Below are positions 42,430 to 49,529 of a stretch of DNA of 50,179 nucleotides, piece after piece. Origin of the DNA: Actinoplanes italicus (GTDB lineage Bacteria; Actinomycetota; Actinomycetes; Mycobacteriales; Micromonosporaceae); contig NZ_PVMZ01000044.1 in NCBI RefSeq assembly GCF_003001815.1, positions 1-50,179 of the forward strand, in the 5' to 3' direction. Both the position numbers and the translations under genes were made by a program. How positions within the stretch are numbered: the first letter of the stretch is position 1; each line of letters opens with the position of its first letter. A model generated the notes under the pieces. That model saw only the letters and a list, made by a program, of their open reading frames with translations. It made no database searches and was not told where the DNA came from.

Positions 42430-42470
42430 GGCCGAACCTCCCACCTCGTCGTGTTGAAACGGACCTTAAC

Positions 42471-42488
42471 TGACCGCACGTACGGTCA
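42471..42488. promoter_or_regulatory. 18-bp palindromic operator between lyase operon and TetR gene
   Basis: TGACCGCACGTACGGTCA is palindromic over 18 bp with a single mismatched pair. It lies between the divergent starts at 42429 and 42534. Size and symmetry suit a TetR-family dimer controlling both directions. Confidence 0.65.
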
Positions 42489-42533
42489 ACAAGGTTATGG
42501 TGGATGCCACGGTGATCTTCGTATAGTGGGCGG

Positions 42534-43238
42534 GTGACCGGCCGGCCCGCACGCGCAAGCTCCCGCGACGCCATCCTGCGCGTGTTCGCCGAACACGTCG
42601 CCGAGCGCGGCTACGCCGACACCAGCCTCGGCGACATCGCGGCCGAGCTCGGCCTGAGCAAGGGCACCATCGTCCACCACTTCCGCAGCAAGGAAGCCCT
42701 GCTCGGGGAACTGCACGAGGCCTACTTCGCCCGCCGCTTCGCCGAGGCCCGGTTCATCCTCGCCGAACTCGACGATCCCGTGTCCCGCCTCGTCGCGATG
42801 ATCTACGCCCTGCTCGCCGCCCACCGCGACGACCGGGCCGCCAGCCTCGCCTGCCTGCGGGAACTGATCCGCTACTTCGAGGGCGAGCTCAACGACTTCG
42901 TGCGCAAACAGCGCGTCGACTACACCCAGATCGTCGTCGACATCCTGCAAGACGGCGCCCAGCGCGGCGTCCTGCACACCGGCGACCCGCGGATGACCGC
43001 CTTCCACGTCTTCGGCATGTGCAACTACGCCTGGACCTGGTATCGGCCCGACGGCCCGCAGAGCGTCGAGGAGATCGCCGGCCGCTTCGCCCGAGAACTG
43101 CTCGGCGGGCTCACCGGCCCGGCGGAGGCGGACAGCCTCGGCGAGCGGATCGCCGAGGCGATCGCCACCGTCCAGCGGGCGCCGGGACGGCTGCCCGCCG
43201 GTGCGTCACTCGTCGTCGGCACCTCCGGTACGCGGTGA
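42534..43238 (+). CDS. TetR-family repressor of the leucine catabolic operon
   Basis: A 234-residue regulator. The helix-turn-helix spans residues 10-56 (SRDAILRVFAEHVAERGYAD, then IAAELGLSKGTIVHHFRSKE). The C-terminal ligand domain contains LACLRELIRYFEGELNDFV and FHVFGMCNYAWTWYRPDGP, typical of TetR regulators of acyl-CoA metabolism. It is divergent from the HMG-CoA lyase/carboxylase operon and probably represses it through the intergenic palindrome, with an acyl-CoA intermediate as inducer. The 3' end overlaps the convergent CDGSH gene by 33 bases. Confidence 0.88.
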   Translation: MTGRPARASSRDAILRVFAEHVAERGYADTSLGDIAAELGLSKGTIVHHFRSKEALLGELHEAYFARRFAEARFILAELDDPVSRLVAMIYALLAAHRDDRAASLACLRELIRYFEGELNDFVRKQRVDYTQIVVDILQDGAQRGVLHTGDPRMTAFHVFGMCNYAWTWYRPDGPQSVEEIAGRFARELLGGLTGPAEADSLGERIAEAIATVQRAPGRLPAGASLVVGTSGTR

Positions 43239-43442
43239 CGGGGTGTCACGGCCGGTACCGGCCTTGAAGCGGAACGTCTTGTGGGTGCCGTCACAGAACG
43301 GCTTCACCGCGGACTTGCCGCACCGGCACAGCGCGATCGTCCCGCGCGCCGGATCGATCGTTTCGCCGTCCGGCGTACGCAGCTCGAAGTCACCGCGCAC
43401 GATCAGCGGGCCGTCCTCGTACGGAGTGATGATCGACGTCAT
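43206..43442 (-). CDS. CDGSH iron-sulfur domain protein
   Basis: A 78-residue protein with a complete CDGSH motif: C39-x-C41, S44, P48, C50-D-G-x-H54 (CRCGKSAVKPFCDGTH). The three Cys and one His bind a redox-active, pH-labile 2Fe-2S cluster. It would act as a small electron-transfer or cluster-transfer protein in the cytoplasm. The gene is divergent from the diiron-type enzyme gene with 51 bases between, so a shared promoter is likely and functional partnership plausible. Confidence 0.92.
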   Translation of the reverse strand: MTSIITPYEDGPLIVRGDFELRTPDGETIDPARGTIALCRCGKSAVKPFCDGTHKTFRFKAGTGRDTPSPRTGGADDE

Positions 43443-43493
43443 GGCCCAGTGAATCTCCGTTTCGTGCTCGCGCAAACGGGAATTCGCCGCGAC

Positions 43494-44492
43494 ATGAAAC
43501 TGCCGTCCGCACGGGGTCCGTTGTCCACCGCACTCGTCGATGCCCTCGGCGGCGGCTCCTCTCACCTGCCCGAGGTCGCCCCGGACGGCGACGAGGACCT
43601 GCACCTGTCGCTGTTCATCTGCTACGAGATGGCGTACCGCGGCTGGGACGGCGTCGACGACGGCTGGGAGTGGCATCCCGACCTGTTGCGCGTCCGCGCG
43701 GGACTGGAACGGCGCTTCGAGGCGTACCTGCACGAGCTGGTGGGACCGGTCGAGCCGGCCGATCCGGCGTCGGTCCCGCACGCGCTGGCCGAGATCGTCG
43801 CCGCCGACGACGGGCCGTCACTGTCCGGATATCTGCGCGGCCGCGCCACGCACGAACAGTTCCGGGAGTTCGTCACCCACCGTTCGGTCTACCACCTGCG
43901 TGAGGCTGACCCGCACACCTACGCGATCCCGCGGCTCGGCGGACGCGCCAAGGCCGCACTGATCGAGATCCAGCTCGACGAGTACGGCGGCGGCGTCACC
44001 GAACGCATGCATCAGGAACTGTTCAAGCAGACGATGACGTGGTTCGGCCTGGACCTGACCTACGGCGCCCACGTCGACGTGGTCCCGGCGACCACCCTGG
44101 CCGTCAACAACCTGATGTCGCTGTTCGCCCTGCACCGGGCGCGTCGTGGCGCCATCCTCGGCCACCTGGCCGCCTACGAGATGACCTCGTCACTACCCAA
44201 CCGCGGGTACGGCAACGGGCTGCGCCGCCTCGGCGGCGACGAGCGCGCGACCGCGTTCTACGACGAGCACGTCGAGGCCGACGCCGTGCACGAACAGATC
44301 GCCGCCAACGACCTGTGCGCCACCTTCGCCGCCGGTGAGCCGGAACTCGCCGGGCAGGTGCTGTGGGGCGCCCGCTGTGCGCTGGCCGTCGATACCGTGT
44401 GGGCGCGGTCGGTGTTCGACGCGTGGCAGGCCGGCCGTTCCTCGCTGCGCGAGCCGTTCACAGCGCCATCGACGCCAGCAGCTTCGGGATGA
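43494..44492 (+). CDS. Iron-containing redox enzyme, heme-oxygenase-like fold
   Basis: A 332-residue helical protein of the iron-containing redox family (heme-oxygenase-like diiron oxidases). Metal-ligand-type motifs are visible: E45 with YRG and W58 in the first half, ADPHTYAIPRLGGRAKAAL, then IEIQLDEYGGG with ERMHQELF, and HVEADAVHEQIAANDL near the end. Relatives oxidise fatty acids or amino acids, or cleave C-C bonds, using O2; the substrate here is unknown. ATG 43494 is the likely start, although the SD is weak. The 3' end overlaps the convergent GCS2 ligase by 35 bases. The divergent CDGSH protein could supply electrons. Confidence 0.82.
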   Translation: MKLPSARGPLSTALVDALGGGSSHLPEVAPDGDEDLHLSLFICYEMAYRGWDGVDDGWEWHPDLLRVRAGLERRFEAYLHELVGPVEPADPASVPHALAEIVAADDGPSLSGYLRGRATHEQFREFVTHRSVYHLREADPHTYAIPRLGGRAKAALIEIQLDEYGGGVTERMHQELFKQTMTWFGLDLTYGAHVDVVPATTLAVNNLMSLFALHRARRGAILGHLAAYEMTSSLPNRGYGNGLRRLGGDERATAFYDEHVEADAVHEQIAANDLCATFAAGEPELAGQVLWGARCALAVDTVWARSVFDAWQAGRSSLREPFTAPSTPAASG

Positions 44493-45516
44493 GAAGGCCC
44501 TGCGCCAGCAGCCGCCGCTGACGGTCGGCGCCCGTACCGACCCGCTGGATGCGCTGCAGGCCGGTGGTGACCGTGTCCAGATCCTCGTGCCGTTTCAGCG
44601 CCGGCGTGACCCGCTCGACCAGTTCACCGACCAGATCCCAGGCCGGGTACGCCCGGCCGGTACGCGGATCCAGCAGCGTGCCCCGCATGCCGCTGCGAGC
44701 CGCGTTGCCGTGCGCCGCGTTCAGCAGGACATCGGAGACCGGGGGCGCGTCCGTGTCCACGGCGGTGTCGACCATGGCCCTGGTCAGGGCGGCGAGCACC
44801 ACCGTGTCGGCCGCATCCGGGCAGACGTCGGCGACGCGCACCTCCACCGTCGGGAACGTGCGTGACGGCCGCGCCCACCACAGCACCATCGATTCGTCCA
44901 TCATCTCGCCCGCGGCGACCAGTGCGGCGATCGTCTGGCCGGCCTCGGCGGGCGTCGTCACGTGCGGCCACGGCCCGACCGCCTGCCAGCGCCGCAGCTG
45001 GACACCACGCCAGCTGGCGTAGCCGGTGTCGGCGCCGAGCCACAACGGCGAGTTGCAGGCCAGCGCCTGCAGCAGCGGCAGATCGGCGCGCAGGCGGGTG
45101 CAGACCGCCACGGCCGTGGCCGGATCGTCGACACCGACGTGGATGTGGCAGCCGCACAGGGACGGATCACGAGCGATCGGCCCGTAGTGGCTCTCGATCG
45201 CCAGGAACCGCGGGTCGTCACTCGGCGCGCGTTCCTGCTCCGCGACCGGTGTGGCACCGACCGGCACCAGCAGTACGCCGGCCGCCCGGGCCGCCTGGGC
45301 GGCGGCCCGGCGCCCGTCACGCAACTGCTGCGCGAGCTCCTCGGCGCCGGTGCAGACGCCGGTCACCATCTCCAGCATGCTGGGCCGGAACTCCCGGCGG
45401 CTGCGCGCCCGCATCGGCTCCGCCAGCCCGCCGGCGACCTGCTCCGCGACCGGCCGGTTCATCCCCGTCAGCGCGTCGAGCAGCAGGAACTCCTCCTCGA
45501 CGCCGAGCGTCCTCAC
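44458..45516 (-). CDS. GCS2-family carboxylate-amine ligase (YbdK-like)
   Basis: A 352-residue ATP-dependent ligase of the glutamate-cysteine ligase type 2 family, which joins a carboxylate (usually the gamma-carboxyl of Glu) to an amine. It starts with the family signature LGVEEEFLLLDALTG and includes PSMLEMVTGVC, ATPVAEQERAP, CGCHIHVGVDD, the catalytic-region ARPSRTFPTVEVRVADVCP and LLNAAHGNAARSG. Actinomycetes use mycothiol rather than glutathione, so the amine is uncertain. GTG 45516 overlaps the upstream methyltransferase gene by 4 bases, so the two are coupled. Confidence 0.9.
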   Translation of the reverse strand: MRTLGVEEEFLLLDALTGMNRPVAEQVAGGLAEPMRARSRREFRPSMLEMVTGVCTGAEELAQQLRDGRRAAAQAARAAGVLLVPVGATPVAEQERAPSDDPRFLAIESHYGPIARDPSLCGCHIHVGVDDPATAVAVCTRLRADLPLLQALACNSPLWLGADTGYASWRGVQLRRWQAVGPWPHVTTPAEAGQTIAALVAAGEMMDESMVLWWARPSRTFPTVEVRVADVCPDAADTVVLAALTRAMVDTAVDTDAPPVSDVLLNAAHGNAARSGMRGTLLDPRTGRAYPAWDLVGELVERVTPALKRHEDLDTVTTGLQRIQRVGTGADRQRRLLAQGLLIPKLLASMAL

Positions 45517-46478
45517 CGCGGCCGCGTGGCGGTCAGCACCACCACGGCGATGCGTTCGGCACGCTCGTACGCCGGGCCGTCGAGCTCTTCGCCGTAGACG
45601 TCCGGATCCACCTCCCGATACGTCCAGCTCAGATCGGTGCCCTGAAGCCGCTCGGCGGCCGCCGAGCGCAGCGGGTCGCGGCCGTCGACGATGCCGGTCC
45701 CGGTGAACAGCACCAGCGCGCCGCCGGGGCGGAGCCGATCGGCAGCGGCGTCGATCAGCCGCAGCGACAGGTCGTTGCCGTGCGGGCCACCGCCGTCGCG
45801 GTACGTCCGGCCCGCCGGATCGATCATGAACGGCGGATTCGAGATGGTCAGATCCAGCTCGCCGCCGACACCGTCGAGCAGGTCACCGGCCTGGGGCGTG
45901 ACGTTGCCGAGCCCGGCGAGGCGGGCGTTGACCTCGGTGTAACGCAGCGCCGTTTCGTTGATGTCGACGGCGAGGACCTCCGCGTGCGGCAGCCGCTTGG
46001 CGACCGCGATCGCCCCCGCTCCGGTCCCGCAGCCGACGTCGACGGCCCGCGTGATCGGAGCGGTGCGTTCGTCGACGTACGCGACGGCGGCATCGGCCAT
46101 CCGGTACGTGTCCGGGCCCAGGAACACCGCGTCGGCGGCGTCGGTGGGGAACGCCGAATGCACGAGAAGCTCACCGTCGTACGACGAGAACCGCGCCCTG
46201 CTGCGCCACAACGAACCGCACACCTCGACCGCGCCGGCGGCCCGCAGCGGCTCCAGGATCTCCGGCGGCAGCAGCCTCGGACGGAACGGCCTGCTCCACC
46301 CGAACACGTCCCGCAGATCCCGGGCCTCGGCGTTACCCGGCCGCCGATTGACCCGTGCATGCGTCGCCGGGGTGATCGTGGTGAACTCGTACCCACGTTC
46401 GCGCAGCTCACGGCCGACCTGATGAAGTTCGTCGACCACGCCGGCACGCTGCAGAACGGGCTCACTCAGCTTCGTCAT
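45513..46478 (-). CDS. Class I methyltransferase of the PrmC/HemK-like type
   Basis: A 321-residue S-adenosylmethionine-dependent methyltransferase. A variable N-terminal domain (residues 1-140, helical then mixed) precedes the Rossmann core with motif I DVGCGTGAGAIAVAKRL, the acidic loop AVDINETALRY and the substrate motif ISNPPFMIDP. NPPF/NPPY defines methyltransferases that act on a planar amide or amine nitrogen, such as Gln N5 or nucleobases. The start MTKLSE at 46478 has a weak SD. It is the first gene of a two-gene unit with the GCS2 ligase, so a role in modifying the same metabolite or peptide is inferred. Confidence 0.85.
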   Translation of the reverse strand: MTKLSEPVLQRAGVVDELHQVGRELRERGYEFTTITPATHARVNRRPGNAEARDLRDVFGWSRPFRPRLLPPEILEPLRAAGAVEVCGSLWRSRARFSSYDGELLVHSAFPTDAADAVFLGPDTYRMADAAVAYVDERTAPITRAVDVGCGTGAGAIAVAKRLPHAEVLAVDINETALRYTEVNARLAGLGNVTPQAGDLLDGVGGELDLTISNPPFMIDPAGRTYRDGGGPHGNDLSLRLIDAAADRLRPGGALVLFTGTGIVDGRDPLRSAAAERLQGTDLSWTYREVDPDVYGEELDGPAYERAERIAVVVLTATRPR

Positions 46479-46536
46479 GGCAGGGCGGATGCCCCGCGAG
46501 ATCCGCTCTAATCGTCCGGCCTCACGCCGCAGCCGC

Positions 46537-46578
46537 GGCCCCTCCGGCGGCCCCCGTCCGGGGTCCGCCGGAGGGGCC
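46537..46578. repeat. Perfect long inverted repeat between divergent genes
   Basis: GGCCCCTCCGGCGG (46537-46550) is perfectly complementary to CCGCCGGAGGGGCC (46565-46578). The 14-base loop contains a further CCCCG/CGGGG stem. It lies between two divergent starts (46478 minus, 46689 plus), where a simple terminator is not expected. Confidence 0.7.
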
Positions 46579-46688
46579 GACCTCGGCAACGATCATCCGT
46601 CCACTCTGGCACCCGGAGGCCGTACGGGCGGATGCTCTTCTCCTGCCGTTCCGCCGCGCCGTTCCATGTCGCCTGCCAGGAGATCTCC

Positions 46689-47105
46689 TTGTCGTACCCA
46701 CCCCATCACGGCCACTACCGGTCACAGCCGCCGGTGGTTCCCGGACAGCCCGCCCCGCAGTACCGGCAGCACGGCTACCCGCCGCCGCAGTCGGCGCCAC
46801 CGCCCCCGCCGATGATGATGCAACCCCCGATGGTGGTCGCCGTCGCGCCGACGTCCGGGCTCGCCGTGACATCGCTGGTGTTCGGCCTGATCGGCTTCTT
46901 CGGCGGATTCTGCTTCTTCGGCATCCCCTGCGCGATCGCCGTGGTGCTCGGCCACCTGGCGATCCGCGAGACCCGATCCGGCGAACGCGGCGGCCACGGC
47001 ATGGCGATCGCCGGCCTGATCCTCGGCTACTTCCTCATCATCCCCGCGATCATCGTCATCGCGATGGGCGGCTTCGGAGCGGTGCTCGGCTCGGTATCGC
47101 CCTGA
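46689..47105 (+). CDS. DUF4190 membrane protein
   Basis: A 138-residue protein. A Pro/Gln/Tyr-rich cytoplasmic tail (residues 1-58, with HHGHYRSQPPVVPGQ and PPPPPMMMQPP) leads into the DUF4190 domain: TSGLAVTSLVFGLIGFFGG, a Cys-containing short loop, AIAVVLGHLAIRETRSGERG and AIAGLILGYFLI. Two to three spans are predicted. The function is unknown. TTG 46689 is selected because AGGAG lies 6 bases upstream; an in-frame ATG at 46632 has no SD and gives a poor start. Confidence 0.82.
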   Translation: MSYPPHHGHYRSQPPVVPGQPAPQYRQHGYPPPQSAPPPPPMMMQPPMVVAVAPTSGLAVTSLVFGLIGFFGGFCFFGIPCAIAVVLGHLAIRETRSGERGGHGMAIAGLILGYFLIIPAIIVIAMGGFGAVLGSVSP

Positions 47106-47628
47106 TACGGCAGCCGCCGTTCGTGATCTGAGCCGGGTTCCTGATCCGAGTACCGCGTGCCGGTGCCGGGCGGGGTGGAACTGGCTGGTTGATGTGCACG
47201 ACGGTGCGCCGGCCGTTCCCCTGGCGGGCGGGTGCCCGCGACCGGGGCGCCGAGATCGTGCAGCGATCGGCGCACACGCAGCGGCGGGCGCACACGCAGC
47301 GGCGGGCGCACACGCAGCGGCGGGCGCACACGCAGCGGCACCGAGGGCTCCGATCGTCGCCAGGACGACAGTGCGCGTCCATCAATCCGCAGCGTGTGCT
47401 TCTGCCGTCGCCGTCCACGACGTCACGCGCACACCGAAAGCATCAGCGTGCGCCCGACAGCACCCGGACGCCCGGCAGCACACCGACGATCGCACCACCG
47501 GCCAGCTCAGCCTCCGACCCCAACCGTGATCACGAACGGCGGGCAACACCGGCGCGACGATTGGCCGCCCCTTCGGCAGGGCATGCACGCACGGTCGGAT
47601 CACCGGGTGCCGGCCGGAGGGAACGCCA
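47106..47628. other. Gene-poor stretch with minisatellite
   Basis: No gene is supported. It contains the 18-bp tandem repeat at 47271-47340 and the SD and promoter region of the ZIP transporter. Open frames through the repeat give Cys/Arg or Ala/His repeats on different strands and frames and look like artefacts of the repeat. Confidence 0.5.
47271..47340. repeat. 18-bp tandem repeat, nearly four copies
   Basis: The unit CGCACACGCAGCGGCGGG is repeated at 47271, 47289 and 47307, with a partial fourth copy at 47325. The first three are identical. Confidence 0.92.
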
Positions 47629-48384
47629 ATGCCGCAGTGGTTGCAGGCCGGAGGTTGGGGGCTGCTCGCCGGCTCCGCGCTGCTCATCGGCGCGGCCGTC
47701 GGCTATCTGGTCCGCGTGCCGCCACGCGTGGTCGCGACGGTGATGGGCTTCGGTGCCGGCGTGCTGATGTCGGCGGTCGCGTTCGAGCTCGTCGACGAGG
47801 CCTACCAGCAGGCCGGGATGCTGCCGACGACGGCCGGTGCGGTCGCCGGTGCCATCGCCTACACCGGCTGCAACATCCTGCTGGCCCGACGCGGCGCCCG
47901 GCACCGCAAGCGCTCCGGCGACCAACAACCTTCAGAAGATCAACAATCCGGCTCGGGTACGGCCATCGCGCTCGGTGCGTTGCTCGACGGCATCCCCGAG
48001 TCGATAGTGATCGGCGCGAGCCTCCTCGGCGGCGGAGCGGTCGGCGCCGTGACCGTGGCCGCGGTGTTCATCAGCAACGTGCCCGAGGGCCTGTCCAGCG
48101 CGGCCGGCATGCGCGCCGCCGGCCGCAGCGGCCGGTACGTGTTCGGACTGTGGGGCGCCATCGCCGCGGTGAGCGCGCTGGCCGCGATTGCCGGCTACAC
48201 CCTGCTCGGCGATGCCCCCGCGGCGGTGCTCGCCGGCATCACGGCCCTGGCCGCCGGCGCGATCCTGGCGATGGTCGCCGACACGATGATCCCGGAGGCG
48301 TTCGAGAACGCGCACCTGCTGACCGGGCTGGTCACCGTCGCCGGTTTCCTGGTCGCGTTCGGACTGTCACACGCCGGCGGCTGA
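47629..48384 (+). CDS. ZIP-family metal transporter
   Basis: A 251-residue permease with eight predicted spans. It carries the two metal-path motifs of ZIP proteins: LGALLDGIPESIVIGASLL in span 4 and FISNVPEGLSSAAG in span 5. The variable loop between spans 3 and 4 (RRGARHRKRSGDQQPSEDQQ) is basic and polar with a single His, unlike the His-rich loops of many zinc carriers. It probably moves Zn2+, Fe2+ or Mn2+ across the membrane. GGAGGG precedes ATG 47629 at ideal distance. The gene is monocistronic. Confidence 0.88.
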   Translation: MPQWLQAGGWGLLAGSALLIGAAVGYLVRVPPRVVATVMGFGAGVLMSAVAFELVDEAYQQAGMLPTTAGAVAGAIAYTGCNILLARRGARHRKRSGDQQPSEDQQSGSGTAIALGALLDGIPESIVIGASLLGGGAVGAVTVAAVFISNVPEGLSSAAGMRAAGRSGRYVFGLWGAIAAVSALAAIAGYTLLGDAPAAVLAGITALAAGAILAMVADTMIPEAFENAHLLTGLVTVAGFLVAFGLSHAGG

Positions 48385-48668
48385 GACGCCCGGTCAATGC
48401 GGCGAGCCGCCGGCTTAAAGTCGATGGCGGTGGATCCAGGTGCAGCCATCGCCTCGAGCAGCAGCCGCCGGCAGTGAGTTGTTCGCGGGTTGTTCGGCCG
48501 GATCCCCCGGGATTCCCCGTGAACACGTGATGTGGTTCCGGGTCGCCGCCGAGGATGCTCGCATTCAGGAGGAGAAGCCGTTAAGGCTCCCTCCGTCGAG
48601 GGCGTCTTCTGATGGCTCAGATCCGCTCCCGCCGAAGGTCTCCCGCTGGCGTAGGAGGCCTTCACACT

Positions 48669-48703
48669 ATGCCCGGACTGTCCCAAGTGGCAGATCCGGG
48701 CAT
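48669..48703. terminator. Hairpin with 9-bp arms
   Basis: ATGCCCGGA (48669-48677) pairs with TCCGGGCAT (48695-48703) around a 17-base loop that can pair further in part. It lies upstream of repeat A and could be an RNA element or an inverted-repeat binding site. Confidence 0.5.
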
Positions 48704-48732
48704 TTGTGCTGGCCCCTCAAGGGGAATGGGCT

Positions 48733-48890
48733 GGTTGCCGCAAGGACCGTCACCGGGGACCATATCGGGTACGTCCGGCGCTGTGCTCCACGCATCAGCG
48801 GGACGCTGTACTGAAGACATCGGTGGATGACGTGCCAGCCGTCACCCGCCGGTTCGCAAGATCAGTACGGGTTAGCGGATCTGAGCCGAT
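48733..48890 (+). repeat. Leader-like repeat, copy A
   Basis: This copy is clearly related to 49283-49413: both contain GTTGC-GCAAGGAC near the start, then CGTC, GGTACGTC, GCTGT-CTGAAG-CATC, CCAGCCG, and end with GGATCTGAGCC. Copy A has an internal duplication of about 27 bases beginning GCTGTGCTCC. It ends about 110 bases before the small membrane protein gene. Confidence 0.75.
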
Positions 48891-49000
48891 CAACAAGACC
48901 GAAGGGACCCTCCACCAGTGTCAGTGACGTCAGCGGCGCGCCTCCCGGCGCGCCGCCCTCCGCCGTACCCTCCTGCCGCCTCGCGTGTCGAGACGGCGGC

Positions 49001-49201
49001 ATGATGAGCAAGACCTGCTACATCATCGTGTCCTTTGTCATCGCCGTGCTTCTGGCGATCATCGCCGGCCTTCTGGCCGCATTACTGGGCCTGCCCGCCT
49101 GGGGGATCGTGACGGCCTCGGGGGCGACGTTCATCGCGTTCCTGACCCTGGCGATCATGGCCTATCCCTTCTTTCAACTCGGCCCGCCTTCGGTGCCCTA
49201 G
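49001..49201 (+). CDS. Small two-span membrane protein
   Basis: A 66-residue hydrophobic protein. Two spans are visible (YIIVSFVIAVLLAIIAGLL and GIVTASGATFIAFLTLAIM), separated by a short Gly-Pro turn, with a short tail ending PPSVP. The family is not recognised. ATG 49001 or 49004 is the start; an open frame extends upstream but lacks coding character. A terminator follows at 49210. Leader repeat A ends about 110 bases before it. Confidence 0.55.
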   Translation: MMSKTCYIIVSFVIAVLLAIIAGLLAALLGLPAWGIVTASGATFIAFLTLAIMAYPFFQLGPPSVP

Positions 49202-49209
49202 CCCCGCTG

Positions 49210-49245
49210 ACGAGAGGGCACCGACGGCAGTCGATGCCCTCTCGT
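49210..49245 (+). terminator. Terminator of the small membrane protein gene
   Basis: ACGAGAGGGCA (49210-49220) and TGCCCTCTCGT (49235-49245) pair perfectly over 11 bp with a 14-base loop, 8 bases after the stop. Confidence 0.75.
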
Positions 49246-49282
49246 CCGGTTCGGGCTGGCGGTGTTACGCCGGGTGGGTGGT

Positions 49283-49413
49283 CTGTTGCTGCAAGGACCC
49301 GTCTCCGGGCACGATGGCGGTACGTCAGAAGCTGTGCTGAAGGCATCAGTGGGTGGAACGCCAGCCGCTCACCGGTCCACAGGTTCGGTACGTGTCGAAT
49401 GGATCTGAGCCAC
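49283..49413 (+). repeat. Leader-like repeat, copy B
   Basis: The second copy of the element at 48733-48890, shorter because it lacks the internal duplication. It ends with GGATCTGAGCC about 116 bases before the XRE/P-loop regulator gene, almost the same distance as copy A from its gene. Confidence 0.75.
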
Positions 49414-49529
49414 ATCGAAGATCAGAAAGCGCAGATGCCCGTTATTCAGGCCTTGTGGCTCCGTATCGGTGGTCGCCCTCCCGAGGCACCCCCCGACACG
49501 GAGCTACGAGCGATGAACGGGTACCGGAA

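Larger units (their letters stand above)
48385..49000. other. Gene-poor stretch with hairpins and leader repeat A
   Basis: No gene is supported. It contains a hairpin at 48669-48703, a second small palindrome CCCCTCAAGGGG (48713-48724) and repeat A (48733-48890), one of two related leader-like copies. Structured RNA or regulatory DNA is more likely than protein. Confidence 0.5.
49202..49529. other. Gene-free stretch with terminator and leader repeat B
   Basis: It holds the terminator of the small membrane protein (49210-49245) and repeat B (49283-49413). No gene is supported between the two coding regions. Confidence 0.5.

Noticed and set aside
47056..47418. Minus-strand frame with a RCVCAR-type Cys repeat
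   Set aside because: It is produced by the 18-bp minisatellite; the other frames through it give equally repetitive peptides and there is no SD.
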